Both the position numbers and the translations under genes were made by a program. A stretch of 64,000 nt of DNA. Origin: Roseburia_C sp031555935. Lineage in GTDB: Bacteria; Bacillota; Clostridia; Lachnospirales; Lachnospiraceae. The notes under the pieces are model-generated. The model made no database searches. It was given only the letters and a program-made list of their open reading frames with translations, and was not told the origin of the DNA. Shown piece by piece: positions 17,119-25,110 of this stretch; positions within the stretch are counted from its first letter, which is position 1; each line of letters begins with the position of its first letter. The stretch is from the NCBI GenBank assembly GCA_031555935.1, contig JAVBTX010000005.1:8051-72050 (forward strand). The letters run 5' to 3'.

Positions 17119-18591
17119 ATGGTGGAACAAGTTTTTTTGGATTTACAAAAAGGTGATAATGTCAGAGCAAATCTGATTTTTTTAAAAGAAAATATCGAAG
17201 ATTATAGACAAAAGATACTGCAATGGGAGGAGAATGTGAGCGCGTTGCAGTCTTTTTTGCGCCATGAAGATGCTAAAACACGTAAAAATGCAGCTCTGCT
17301 TCTGGGCAAATTGGGTATCCAGGAAGCGGCGGCTCAGCTTTGGCAGGCATATCAGGCGGAGGACAAGCTGTTTGTTAAAAGTGCATATTTAGGAGCGATG
17401 GAACAGCTGGAGATAAAGGAATGGCAGAGCCAGATTAGAGAGCGCTATGATATCTTATGTGCATTAGATGTGAAGGACGATGAAAAAAAGCATATCAACG
17501 AAGAAAAGAAAGCGTTAGAGCTTCTTATCTATAAACTAGAGGGCAACAGTAAACATAAATTTACCGGCTATGATCAGGAAAACACCGTATTGCTGACGAC
17601 AAATCCAAAATATCGTCAAGTGTGTGCAGACCAGATTAAGCATGGTCAGAGTGAGCTGCTTGCGTTAGGTGTTAAAGTTACGACCCATCATTTACGTGAA
17701 ATCTGCAATATTCGATCCTATCGGGAGATGCTGTTTTTCTTACCGGGCGCGAAAGGAATGGATGCTAATCCGGAAGCAATTGCAAAGGGCTTGGTAAATT
17801 GCCAGTTAAGCACATGGCTTGAGCGCTTGCATGAAGGCACGGCACCATTTTATTTTAGAATTGAATATCGCGGAGCAGAACCGGAAGACCGCGGTGATTT
17901 TTTACGGAAAATCGGGGTGGCAATCGAAGAAGAATCGAATCGAAGCTTGTTAAATTCTACCGATAAATACGAAGTAGAGATTCGTTTATTACAAAATAAA
18001 AGCGGAAAATTAATTCCTTTTATCAAGCTTCACACAATTCCGATGCGGCGTTTTGCCTATCGTAAAAATGTGATTGCATATTCCATTCAACCATCCTCAG
18101 CGGCACTTTTGATGAAGCTGGCAGAGCCATATTTACAAGAGGAGGCAGAAGTGCTAGACCCATTTTGTGGAGTAGGCACAATGCTGATTGAGCGCGACAT
18201 GCTGGTTCCGGCCGGTGATATGTATGGAACCGATATTTTTGGTGAAGCAATTGTAAAGGCCAGAGAGAATACGAGTGTGGTAGGGCGTACTATCAATTAC
18301 ATCAATCGCAACTTTTTTGACTTTACCCATCGGCATTTGTTTGATGAGATTGTTACAAATATGCCGGAACGGGGGAGAAAGACCAAAGAAGAGCAGGACC
18401 GGTTTTATGCCGAATTTTTTGAACAGGCATCAACTCTGCTAGGAAAAAATGGTGTCATTATCATGTATTCAAATGAAAATGGTTTTGTTAAGAAACAGTT
18501 GCGGCTTCGAGAAGACTTTTGTCTAAGGAACGAATTTTGCATTCGTGAAAAAGAAGGTTATTTTTTATTTATTATAGGTGTTAAGAGGTAG
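17119..18591 (+). CDS. THUMP-type RNA methyltransferase with N-terminal HEAT-like region
   Basis: This 490-residue protein appears to be a SAM-dependent RNA methyltransferase of the RlmL/Trm14 type. The N-terminal 130 residues are helical, with a HEAT-repeat-like unit (DAKTRKNAALLLGKLG near residue 50). A THUMP-like RNA-binding part follows (about 150-300), then a Rossmann methyltransferase domain with the SAM loop DPFCGVGT at D347 and a catalytic-loop motif TNMPERG in the place of the family's NPPY/NPPF. The replacement of the usual proline-aromatic makes the exact substrate uncertain: rRNA guanine N2 methylation is a guess. The ATG at 17119 has AAAAAGGGA upstream; a TTG at 17101 is less likely. 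It lies 6 bases before the next signalling gene. Confidence 0.8.
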   Translation: MVEQVFLDLQKGDNVRANLIFLKENIEDYRQKILQWEENVSALQSFLRHEDAKTRKNAALLLGKLGIQEAAAQLWQAYQAEDKLFVKSAYLGAMEQLEIKEWQSQIRERYDILCALDVKDDEKKHINEEKKALELLIYKLEGNSKHKFTGYDQENTVLLTTNPKYRQVCADQIKHGQSELLALGVKVTTHHLREICNIRSYREMLFFLPGAKGMDANPEAIAKGLVNCQLSTWLERLHEGTAPFYFRIEYRGAEPEDRGDFLRKIGVAIEEESNRSLLNSTDKYEVEIRLLQNKSGKLIPFIKLHTIPMRRFAYRKNVIAYSIQPSSAALLMKLAEPYLQEEAEVLDPFCGVGTMLIERDMLVPAGDMYGTDIFGEAIVKARENTSVVGRTINYINRNFFDFTHRHLFDEIVTNMPERGRKTKEEQDRFYAEFFEQASTLLGKNGVIIMYSNENGFVKKQLRLREDFCLRNEFCIREKEGYFLFIIGVKR

Positions 18592-18597
18592 GAAACA

Positions 18598-21255
18598 ATG
18601 GCGTACACAGTAGAAAACAGAAAAGAGGAAAACAATTTTGCAGAAGAATTATTAGACAGCAGACTTTTACAAGGGTTGCAGGACCGTTTTTGTGCGGCTA
18701 ATAATGTTTACTGTGTGTGTTTAAGCCGTTCCCAGGGTGTTGTTACAAAGGCCTATGGAAGCAGAGAAGAGCTGAATTATGTACATGGCAAAATTGGAAT
18801 GAACCGCCATGTCGTATTGCTTAGCCGGCTTTTGGCAACAGAGCTTGAGGATGTAGTGGAAGAGGCAGTAGCGGACCAATATCTGAAGATGTGCGGAATT
18901 GCAATTAGAGTTGGCGGTAAAATAGCGGCTATCTGGATTGTCATTGGTGTCATTAAAGAAGAGGGAATCTATGGCGAGGACGTGCCGGTTTGTGTACAGA
19001 CGACGACGGTGGAACGCTACTACAAGTCAATCGAGTTTTTAGAGTCTTTGTCCAAACAATATTTTGCCGTAAAATTAGATGAACGCCTAGCTCAGGAGGG
19101 ATTTGCTGAGAGCCGGGAAGCGCAGCTAAAAATGCAGGTTCAGCTACGTCGTAATGAAGTGATGACCGCGGTGGTTCAGAAGCTGGAAAGTGAAAATGAA
19201 TTTTCCAAAATAGTCGATGATATTTTGAATGAAGTGTGTGAATATTTAGAAATTGACCGCGGTGCCTTGATGCGTTTGAGCCGCAATGGGCAGGAAGTGG
19301 ACATGATTAGTGAATTTGTCCTTGACCAGATTAACTTGAAAATAGATACTTCGCAAGGAGTTCCAATCGCAGGGGTACCGTATCTGACCGGTAAGCCGTA
19401 TATGATATCTTCCGACACATTGTTGCCAGAAAATTTCCAGAAGTTCTTTTCTGAAACTGGAATTCGGGCATTGATTAGTCTGCCGATTGAAGTAAACGGA
19501 ACGGTGGGCATGTATCTTGTTTTTACGCAGGAGAAGAAGGAGCGTATCTGGGATGTTACCGAGATTAAGTTTCTAAATGAAGTAAAACAGATTGTGCAGA
19601 GTATTCTGTCGAAACGGATTGCCAAAAATTCGCTGGCTAGTTCCTTTGCATCTTTAGAAGCAATTTTGGAGAATGTCGGCTGTGGAATTTGTGTGCGTGA
19701 CCCGCTTGGTGATAAGATTCTCTATCGCAATCAGAAATTCCAGAAGCTATTTCCAAATGGATTTGAGGGACGGGCTGTCCAGAAGCTGTTTCTTGATAAA
19801 GCTGGCAGTGCGGAAAGCGGCAAATTCAAGGAATATTATGCGGAGGAAGAAAATCGCTGGTTTGATATTTATCATACGAAGATTCATTGGGTGGACGGAC
19901 GCAATGTGATGCTGTCCACAATTTATGATGTGACAGATAAAAAACTATATCAACAGAAAATTGAGCGTCAGGCCAATAATGACTTTTTGACGGGACTATA
20001 TAACCGGATGCGTTGTGAGCAGGACGTGGAAAAATATATTCGTCAGGCCATTGCGAACAATGGTCAGGGCGCGTTACTCTACATAGATCTTGATGATTTT
20101 AAACATATTAATGATGGTCTTGGCCACCAGTATGGCGATGTTTTGTTAAAAGCGATTTCCCATAGCTTACAGCGGATTGTGGGAATTGAATCAACTTGTT
20201 ATCGCATGGGCGGCGATGAATTTATTATTGTTGTTACCCACCATCAATTTAACCGATTATCAGAAATACTGGACGAAATAAAATCAATTTTTACGAAGCC
20301 GTGGTTCTTAAAAGGTGCCGATTATTATTGTACCATGAGCATGGGTGTCGTTAAATATCCGATTGACGGTGAAAGCGTTCAGGACTTGATTAAGAAGGCT
20401 GACATTGCGCTCTATGAAGCAAAAAAAGGCGGTAAGAACCGCGTTGAGTTCTACAACGAAAATGTCGAATCAACCTCTTTTAAGCGTTTGGATTTAGAAA
20501 AAAATATGCGTTATGCAACAATTAATGCCTGTGATGAATTTGAAGTATATTATCAGCCAATTATTGATATTTCAAAACCGGGTGACCCATGTTCCGGCGC
20601 GGAGGCGTTGGTACGGTGGAACTCTGAAAAAATGGGCTTTATTTCACCGGGAGAATTTATTCCACTGGCTGAATACTTAGGTCTAATCAATCCAATTGGT
20701 GAGTTTGTGCTGCGGGAAGCATGTAAGCGTTTGAAATACTGGAACGATATGGGACATCCGGAATACCATGTGAATGTCAATCTGTCGGTGGTCCAGTTGT
20801 TACAGAATGACATGGTTGACCGGATTCGAACGGTCATTAAAGAAAGTAATGTCGATCCACAGAACTTGACGTTAGAGGTGACGGAGGGACTGGCAATTAA
20901 TGATATGACCAGAATGAAAAAAATCCTTGCCGAAATCAAGCAGATTGGGGTACAAGTCGCGCTTGATGATTTTGGAACGGGATATTCTTCTTTGAATCAT
21001 ATTCGGGAAATGCCGATTGATATTATTAAGATTGACCGTTGCTTTATTATTGATATTGGTAAGGACGATTACTCTGAGGTATTTGTCAAGATGGTATCTG
21101 AATTAGCTGAAACCATTGGCGTGCGGATGTGCGTCGAAGGTGTTGAGGAAGAAGAACAACTTGAGAAATTAAGAGCAATGAAGGTTCAATACATACAGGG
21201 ATTCTACTTTGGCAAACCGTTGCGGGTAGAGGAATTTGAAAAAAAATATCTTTAA
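18598..21255 (+). CDS. GAF-PAS-GGDEF-EAL cyclic di-GMP signalling protein
   Basis: This 885-residue cytoplasmic protein has an N-terminal sensory region of PocR/GAF-like character (about 20-165), a GAF domain (about 190-330), a PAS domain (about 345-445), an intact GGDEF domain (GGDEF at residues 538-542) and an intact EAL domain (about 635-885). The phosphodiesterase residues are present: EALVRW, N in NVNLS, E in LEVTEG, DD in LDDFGTGYS, K in IKIDRC, E in VEGVEE and Q in IQGFYF. The inhibitory RxxD site upstream of GGDEF is absent (GIES at the equivalent place). Both cyclase and phosphodiesterase activity are therefore possible, with the sensory domains choosing between them. It follows the methyltransferase by 6 bases; a terminator follows. 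Confidence 0.9.
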   Translation: MAYTVENRKEENNFAEELLDSRLLQGLQDRFCAANNVYCVCLSRSQGVVTKAYGSREELNYVHGKIGMNRHVVLLSRLLATELEDVVEEAVADQYLKMCGIAIRVGGKIAAIWIVIGVIKEEGIYGEDVPVCVQTTTVERYYKSIEFLESLSKQYFAVKLDERLAQEGFAESREAQLKMQVQLRRNEVMTAVVQKLESENEFSKIVDDILNEVCEYLEIDRGALMRLSRNGQEVDMISEFVLDQINLKIDTSQGVPIAGVPYLTGKPYMISSDTLLPENFQKFFSETGIRALISLPIEVNGTVGMYLVFTQEKKERIWDVTEIKFLNEVKQIVQSILSKRIAKNSLASSFASLEAILENVGCGICVRDPLGDKILYRNQKFQKLFPNGFEGRAVQKLFLDKAGSAESGKFKEYYAEEENRWFDIYHTKIHWVDGRNVMLSTIYDVTDKKLYQQKIERQANNDFLTGLYNRMRCEQDVEKYIRQAIANNGQGALLYIDLDDFKHINDGLGHQYGDVLLKAISHSLQRIVGIESTCYRMGGDEFIIVVTHHQFNRLSEILDEIKSIFTKPWFLKGADYYCTMSMGVVKYPIDGESVQDLIKKADIALYEAKKGGKNRVEFYNENVESTSFKRLDLEKNMRYATINACDEFEVYYQPIIDISKPGDPCSGAEALVRWNSEKMGFISPGEFIPLAEYLGLINPIGEFVLREACKRLKYWNDMGHPEYHVNVNLSVVQLLQNDMVDRIRTVIKESNVDPQNLTLEVTEGLAINDMTRMKKILAEIKQIGVQVALDDFGTGYSSLNHIREMPIDIIKIDRCFIIDIGKDDYSEVFVKMVSELAETIGVRMCVEGVEEEEQLEKLRAMKVQYIQGFYFGKPLRVEEFEKKYL

Positions 21256-21265
21256 ATAGAAATTT

Positions 21266-21310
21266 AAAATGACTAATGACGTGAATGAAAATTTCGTCGT
21301 TAGTCATTTT
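21266..21310. terminator. Bidirectional-looking terminator between convergent genes
   Basis: A stem of about 16 bp with one G-U pair (21266-21281 with 21295-21310), a 13-base loop, T-rich on the forward side and AAATTT-rich on the reverse side. It lies between the convergent GGDEF-EAL and exodeoxyribonuclease III genes and can serve both. Confidence 0.8.
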
Positions 21311-21329
21311 GTTTGCAATGCTTCACGTA

Positions 21330-22085
21330 CTAAATCTGTATTTCCAGCTCCACTGGACAATGGTCAGAACCGTGAATATCAGCATGAATTTTAGCATCAT
21401 TTAACTTGCTTGTTAAAACGCCAGAAACCACAAAATAATCAATCCGCCACCCCGCATTATTTGCTCTGGCATTAAAACGATAGGACCACCAGGAATAGGC
21501 TCCGGTTGTCTCAGGGTAAAAGTGGCGGTATGTATCGACAAAGCCATTGTCGAGCAGATTACGAAAGCAACCGCGTTCCTCATCCGTAAATCCGGCATTC
21601 TTGCGGTTACTGCTCGGATTCTTCAAATCAATTTCTTGGTGAGCAACATTTAAGTCACCACAGAGAATTACCGGTTTGGATTGTTCGAGCTTTTTTAGAT
21701 AAAGTAAAAAATCATCTTCCCACGTCATTCGATAATCCAAACGCAATAGCTCGCGCTTAGAATTTGGCGTGTAGCAAGTCACTAAAAAGTAATTGTCATA
21801 CTCTAACGTAATGACACGGCCTTCCTGGTCATGCTCCTCGATATTAATTCCGTAAAACACCTGCAAAGGTTCTTGCTTAACAAAAATAGCAGTACCGGAA
21901 TATCCTTTTTTTACCGCGTAATTCCAATAACAAAAGTAACCGTCTGGTTTGAAATCAATCTGTCCCTCCTGCAATTTTATTTCCTGTAAGCAAAATGCAT
22001 CTGCATCCAACTGTTTAAAAATATCTTCAAAACCATTTTTAATACAAGCTCTAAGTCCATTGACGTTCCATGATATTAGTTTCAT
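21330..22085 (-). CDS. xth: Exodeoxyribonuclease III
   Basis: This 251-residue Mg-dependent enzyme removes nucleotides from 3' ends and cleaves at abasic sites. Family motifs are complete: SWNVNGLRA, FCLQEIKLQ, GDLNVAHQEIDLKNP and the C-terminal GSDHCPVELEI. The ATG at 22085 is chosen because GGAGG lies 6 bases upstream; the longer open frame to 22145 would run through the promoter and has no counterpart in the family. It is transcribed toward the convergent GGDEF-EAL gene and divergently from the polyphosphate kinase gene. Confidence 0.96.
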   Translation of the reverse strand: MKLISWNVNGLRACIKNGFEDIFKQLDADAFCLQEIKLQEGQIDFKPDGYFCYWNYAVKKGYSGTAIFVKQEPLQVFYGINIEEHDQEGRVITLEYDNYFLVTCYTPNSKRELLRLDYRMTWEDDFLLYLKKLEQSKPVILCGDLNVAHQEIDLKNPSSNRKNAGFTDEERGCFRNLLDNGFVDTYRHFYPETTGAYSWWSYRFNARANNAGWRIDYFVVSGVLTSKLNDAKIHADIHGSDHCPVELEIQI

Positions 22086-22116
22086 AAAGTCCTCCATTTG
22101 TGTGTACAATAAATAT

Positions 22117-22145
22117 ATTATAACGAGGAAAGACAGAAAGTTCAA
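22117..22145 (-). promoter_or_regulatory. Reverse-strand promoter for exodeoxyribonuclease III
   Basis: Read on the reverse strand: TTGAAC (22145-22140), a 17-base spacer and TATAAT (22122-22117). Its -35 lies only 9 bases from the -35 of the divergent forward promoter. Confidence 0.8.
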
Positions 22146-22154
22146 CGAAAAATG

Positions 22155-22183
22155 TTGAGTCGTGTAGAAAAAAGCAATATAAT
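22155..22183 (+). promoter_or_regulatory. Promoter for the polyphosphate phosphotransferase
   Basis: TTGAGT (22155-22160), a 17-base spacer and TATAAT (22178-22183), 51 bases before the start codon. It is divergent from the exodeoxyribonuclease III promoter. Confidence 0.78.
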
Positions 22184-22233
22184 AGGGATAGAAACGTTAT
22201 AAAAGACCCAAAACGTCAAAAAGGAGAGAGAGT

Positions 22234-23784
22234 ATGCTGGAAAAAATTAATTTAGACAAGAACATGGATAAAAGGGAATATAAGGAACAAATGGAAAACT
22301 TGCAGCCACGGTTATCCTATCTGCAACGAGCTTGCAAAGAAATTAATATGCCGGTGATTATTCTGTTTGAAGGTCTCGGTGCAGCCGGCAAGGGAACGTT
22401 AATTAAAAGGGTAATTGAACCGCTTGACCCGCGTGGCTTCACCGTATATGCTACGGCGGCTCAGACCAAAGAAGAGACAATGCACCCATTTCTCTGGCGT
22501 TTTTGGACGCGAACACCGGAAAAGGGACGGATGGCAATCTTTGACCGCAGTTGGTATCGCCGTGTTTTAACTGACCGCTTTGATGGAATAACAACGGAAC
22601 AGCAGCTCGATAATGCATATGGTGAAATCTGTTCCTTTGAAAAACAACTGACGGATGACGGGGTAGTGATGATCAAGCTGTTTGCTCATATTTCAAAAAA
22701 GGAGCAAAAGAAACGATTTGATAAATTGTTAGAATCAAAAGAAAGTGCCTGGCGGGTAACTGCGGGTGATTTAGAACGTAACAAACAGTATGACGAATAT
22801 CTGCGGATGAATGAGGAGATGTTAGAAAAAACCGACACCGACTATAGCCCGTGGCATATTATCGAAGGAACTGACCGCGAATATGCGGCAGTTAAAATGA
22901 TGCAGGTTGTGGTTGATACATTAGAAGAAGCGGTGGCCAAGCGGAAAAAGGCAATGCAGCTACAAGCTGAATTAGAGCAGGCCAAAACGGAAGAAGCCAA
23001 AACAACAGAAGCTAAAACAACAGAAGCGGAAGGCGTACAGCAAATGGCAAAGAATCTGCGCACCTCCGTGTTGGCGGGCGTGAATCCGGCGCAGGAAATG
23101 ACCAAAGAAGAATATAAGAAGAAGCTCGAGAAATTACAGCAGAAGTTATCCTGGCTGCACAATGAATTATATAGCTATCGAATTCCGGTGGTGCTGGCAT
23201 TTGAAGGCTGGGATGCCGGCGGCAAAGGCGGCGCGATTAAGCGTCTGACACAGGCCCTGGACCCGCGTGGATATGCAGTAAATCCGGTTGCTTCACCAAA
23301 TGATATCGAACGGGCGCATCATTATTTATGGCGGTTTTGGACGAAGATGCCGAAGGCGGGTCATGTTGCCATCTTCGACCGTAGCTGGTATGGTAGGGTA
23401 ATGGTGGAACGGATTGAAGGATTTTGTACCGAAAAAGAGTGGGAACGCGCCTATCATGAAATCAATGAGATGGAGGAACAATTGGCCAACGGCGGCAACA
23501 TTGTGATTAAGTTCTGGCTCCACATTGATAAGGATGAGCAGGAGCGGCGTTTTACCGAGCGCCAGGAAAACCCAGCCAAACAGTGGAAAATCACCGAGGA
23601 AGATTGGCGCAACCGGGCGAAGTGGGATGAGTACGAAACAGCGGTCGATGAAATGCTTGTACGTACATCTACATTACATGCGCCGTGGGTGGTAGTAGAG
23701 GGAAATAATAAGTATTATGCTCGCATTAAAATCCTTGAAACTGTAGTAAAAGCAATAGAACAAAGAATCGAACAAATAAAATAA
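22234..23784 (+). CDS. pap: Tandem-domain PPK2 enzyme, polyphosphate:AMP phosphotransferase type
   Basis: This 516-residue protein holds two PPK2 domains (about 15-235 and 290-510). Each has a Walker A-like loop (GLGAAGKG in the first, GWDAGGKGG in the second) and the lid/Walker B segment DRSWY (DRSWYRRV and DRSWYGRV). Two-domain PPK2 proteins are class II enzymes that make ADP from AMP and polyphosphate; the second domain looks closer to the catalytic consensus. The linker (about 245-275) is a short Ala-Lys-Thr-Glu repeat. AGGAGAGAG precedes the ATG. It has its own promoter, and araR follows with its own promoter. Confidence 0.92.
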   Translation: MLEKINLDKNMDKREYKEQMENLQPRLSYLQRACKEINMPVIILFEGLGAAGKGTLIKRVIEPLDPRGFTVYATAAQTKEETMHPFLWRFWTRTPEKGRMAIFDRSWYRRVLTDRFDGITTEQQLDNAYGEICSFEKQLTDDGVVMIKLFAHISKKEQKKRFDKLLESKESAWRVTAGDLERNKQYDEYLRMNEEMLEKTDTDYSPWHIIEGTDREYAAVKMMQVVVDTLEEAVAKRKKAMQLQAELEQAKTEEAKTTEAKTTEAEGVQQMAKNLRTSVLAGVNPAQEMTKEEYKKKLEKLQQKLSWLHNELYSYRIPVVLAFEGWDAGGKGGAIKRLTQALDPRGYAVNPVASPNDIERAHHYLWRFWTKMPKAGHVAIFDRSWYGRVMVERIEGFCTEKEWERAYHEINEMEEQLANGGNIVIKFWLHIDKDEQERRFTERQENPAKQWKITEEDWRNRAKWDEYETAVDEMLVRTSTLHAPWVVVEGNNKYYARIKILETVVKAIEQRIEQIK

Positions 23785-23796
23785 TTGCGAAAGTCC

Positions 23797-23825
23797 TTGC
23801 AAAAAATCCCCGAACGGAGTACGAT
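23797..23825 (+). promoter_or_regulatory. Probable promoter of araR
   Basis: TTGCAA (23797-23802), a 17-base spacer and TACGAT (23820-23825). Transcription would start close to 23832, directly at the two operator half-sites, which implies autorepression. Confidence 0.55.
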
Positions 23826-23832
23826 ACTGTTA

Positions 23833-23852
23833 TACAAGTTGAATACAAGTTG
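23833..23852 (+). promoter_or_regulatory. AraR operator, direct repeat of TACAAGTTG
   Basis: TACAAGTTG occurs at 23833-23841 and again at 23844-23852, one helical turn apart. The same word forms the inverted repeat upstream of araA, so it is very likely the half-site of the regulator encoded next door. Confidence 0.72.
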
Positions 23853-23865
23853 GGGGATTTTTAAA

Positions 23866-24966
23866 ATGGAACGAATGAATCAAAAACAGTTAAAATATTC
23901 CAAGCTAATGGAAGATTTGCGGGAGCAGATTGTCACTGGTGAAATCCAGGCTGGTGACAAGCTGCCTTCCGAAAATGAATTATCAGCAAAATACCAGGTC
24001 AGCCGTCAGACCGTTAGAAAGGCTCTTTCCATTCTGGAAAATGAAGGCTACATCTATGCCGAGCATGGTCGGGGAACCTTCTGTTCAGAGCTGGTAAAGC
24101 ATTCGAAGAATTCGAAGAACATAGCAGTTGTCACGACATATCTGTCGGATTACATTTTTCCCCGGGTTATTCAAGGAATTGATAGTGTATTGACCAATGA
24201 TGGATACAGCATTATCTTGAAAAACACAAGAAACTCCCGCAGTCAGGAAGCGAAGTGCTTAGAAGCACTTTTGAAGAAGGACATCGACGGAATGATTATT
24301 GAGCCAAGTAAGAGCCAGGTGTATTGCCGTCATATGAACTTGTATCAGAAGCTGGAGGAATTTCAGATACCATATGTTTTTATTCAAGGTTGTTTTTCAC
24401 AAATGAGTGATAAACCACAGGTGTTGATGAATGACTTTGCCGGTGGTTATCAAATCACCAAATATCTGCTTGATTTAGGACATAAGAATATTGTCGGAGT
24501 GTTTAAATCAGATGATACACAAGGTCAAAACCGCCACAAAGGCTATGTCAAAGCATTACAGGATGCAGGAATCTTGTATGACCCAGACAAGGTTGTCTGG
24601 TTTTATACGGAGGATAGAATGCTGCATCCCTATGAAAGTATTCGCAAAATGGCAGCCGAAAAGATGCCGATGGATGCAGTTGTCTGCTACAATGACCAGA
24701 TTGCCATTGAAGTGATTCGGGCGCTCGATGAAATGGGTCTAAGTGTGCCGGAAGCTGTCTCGGTAACAGGTTATGACAACTCCTATATGGCCAATTCTGG
24801 CGGCTTGCAGTTAACGACGATTGCCCATCCCCAAGAGCGGCTGGGTGAAATGGCGGCAGAGCTGTTGCTCGACTTAATCCACGGTGGTGAAGGGCGTGAG
24901 AACCAAAAAATTCTGGTCGAACCAGAAATTGTGATTGGTAATTCATGTATCGAGCGGAAGTTGTAA
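23866..24966 (+). CDS. araR: AraR-type GntR-LacI arabinose repressor
   Basis: This 366-residue regulator has an N-terminal GntR winged-helix domain (about 8-78, with GDKLPSENELSAKYQVSRQT) and a C-terminal LacI/periplasmic-binding-like sensor domain (about 90-360). This pairing is characteristic of AraR, which represses arabinose genes until L-arabinose binds. The ATG at 23866 has GGGGG upstream and follows the operator repeats; the frame is open further upstream to 23785, but that stretch contains the promoter. It is followed by araA behind an inverted repeat of the same half-site. The context supports arabinose, but another pentose as effector cannot be excluded. Confidence 0.9.
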   Translation: MERMNQKQLKYSKLMEDLREQIVTGEIQAGDKLPSENELSAKYQVSRQTVRKALSILENEGYIYAEHGRGTFCSELVKHSKNSKNIAVVTTYLSDYIFPRVIQGIDSVLTNDGYSIILKNTRNSRSQEAKCLEALLKKDIDGMIIEPSKSQVYCRHMNLYQKLEEFQIPYVFIQGCFSQMSDKPQVLMNDFAGGYQITKYLLDLGHKNIVGVFKSDDTQGQNRHKGYVKALQDAGILYDPDKVVWFYTEDRMLHPYESIRKMAAEKMPMDAVVCYNDQIAIEVIRALDEMGLSVPEAVSVTGYDNSYMANSGGLQLTTIAHPQERLGEMAAELLLDLIHGGEGRENQKILVEPEIVIGNSCIERKL

Positions 24967-25015
24967 GAAATAGACATTTTCCAGATGATAACTTTGTGTA
25001 TTATGTTGAGAAAAA

Positions 25016-25045
25016 ACAACTTGTAAATACGACAATACAAGTTGT
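25016..25045 (+). promoter_or_regulatory. AraR operator, inverted repeat upstream of araA
   Basis: ACAACTTGTA (25016-25025) and TACAAGTTGT (25036-25045) form a perfect 10-bp inverted repeat with a 10-base spacer. A -10-like TATTAT at 24999-25004 lies just upstream, so a bound repressor would block initiation. The half-site matches the two before araR. Confidence 0.78.
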
Positions 25046-25110
25046 AAGATTAAAGTAACAAGAAAAATGATGCAGCCATTAGAATGGCACAATATGCAGG
25101 AGGTAGAATA

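Noticed and set aside
22975..23040. Short tandem repeats in the polyphosphate kinase gene
   Set aside because: Not a CRISPR array: the repeats are in frame, contiguous and encode a protein linker.
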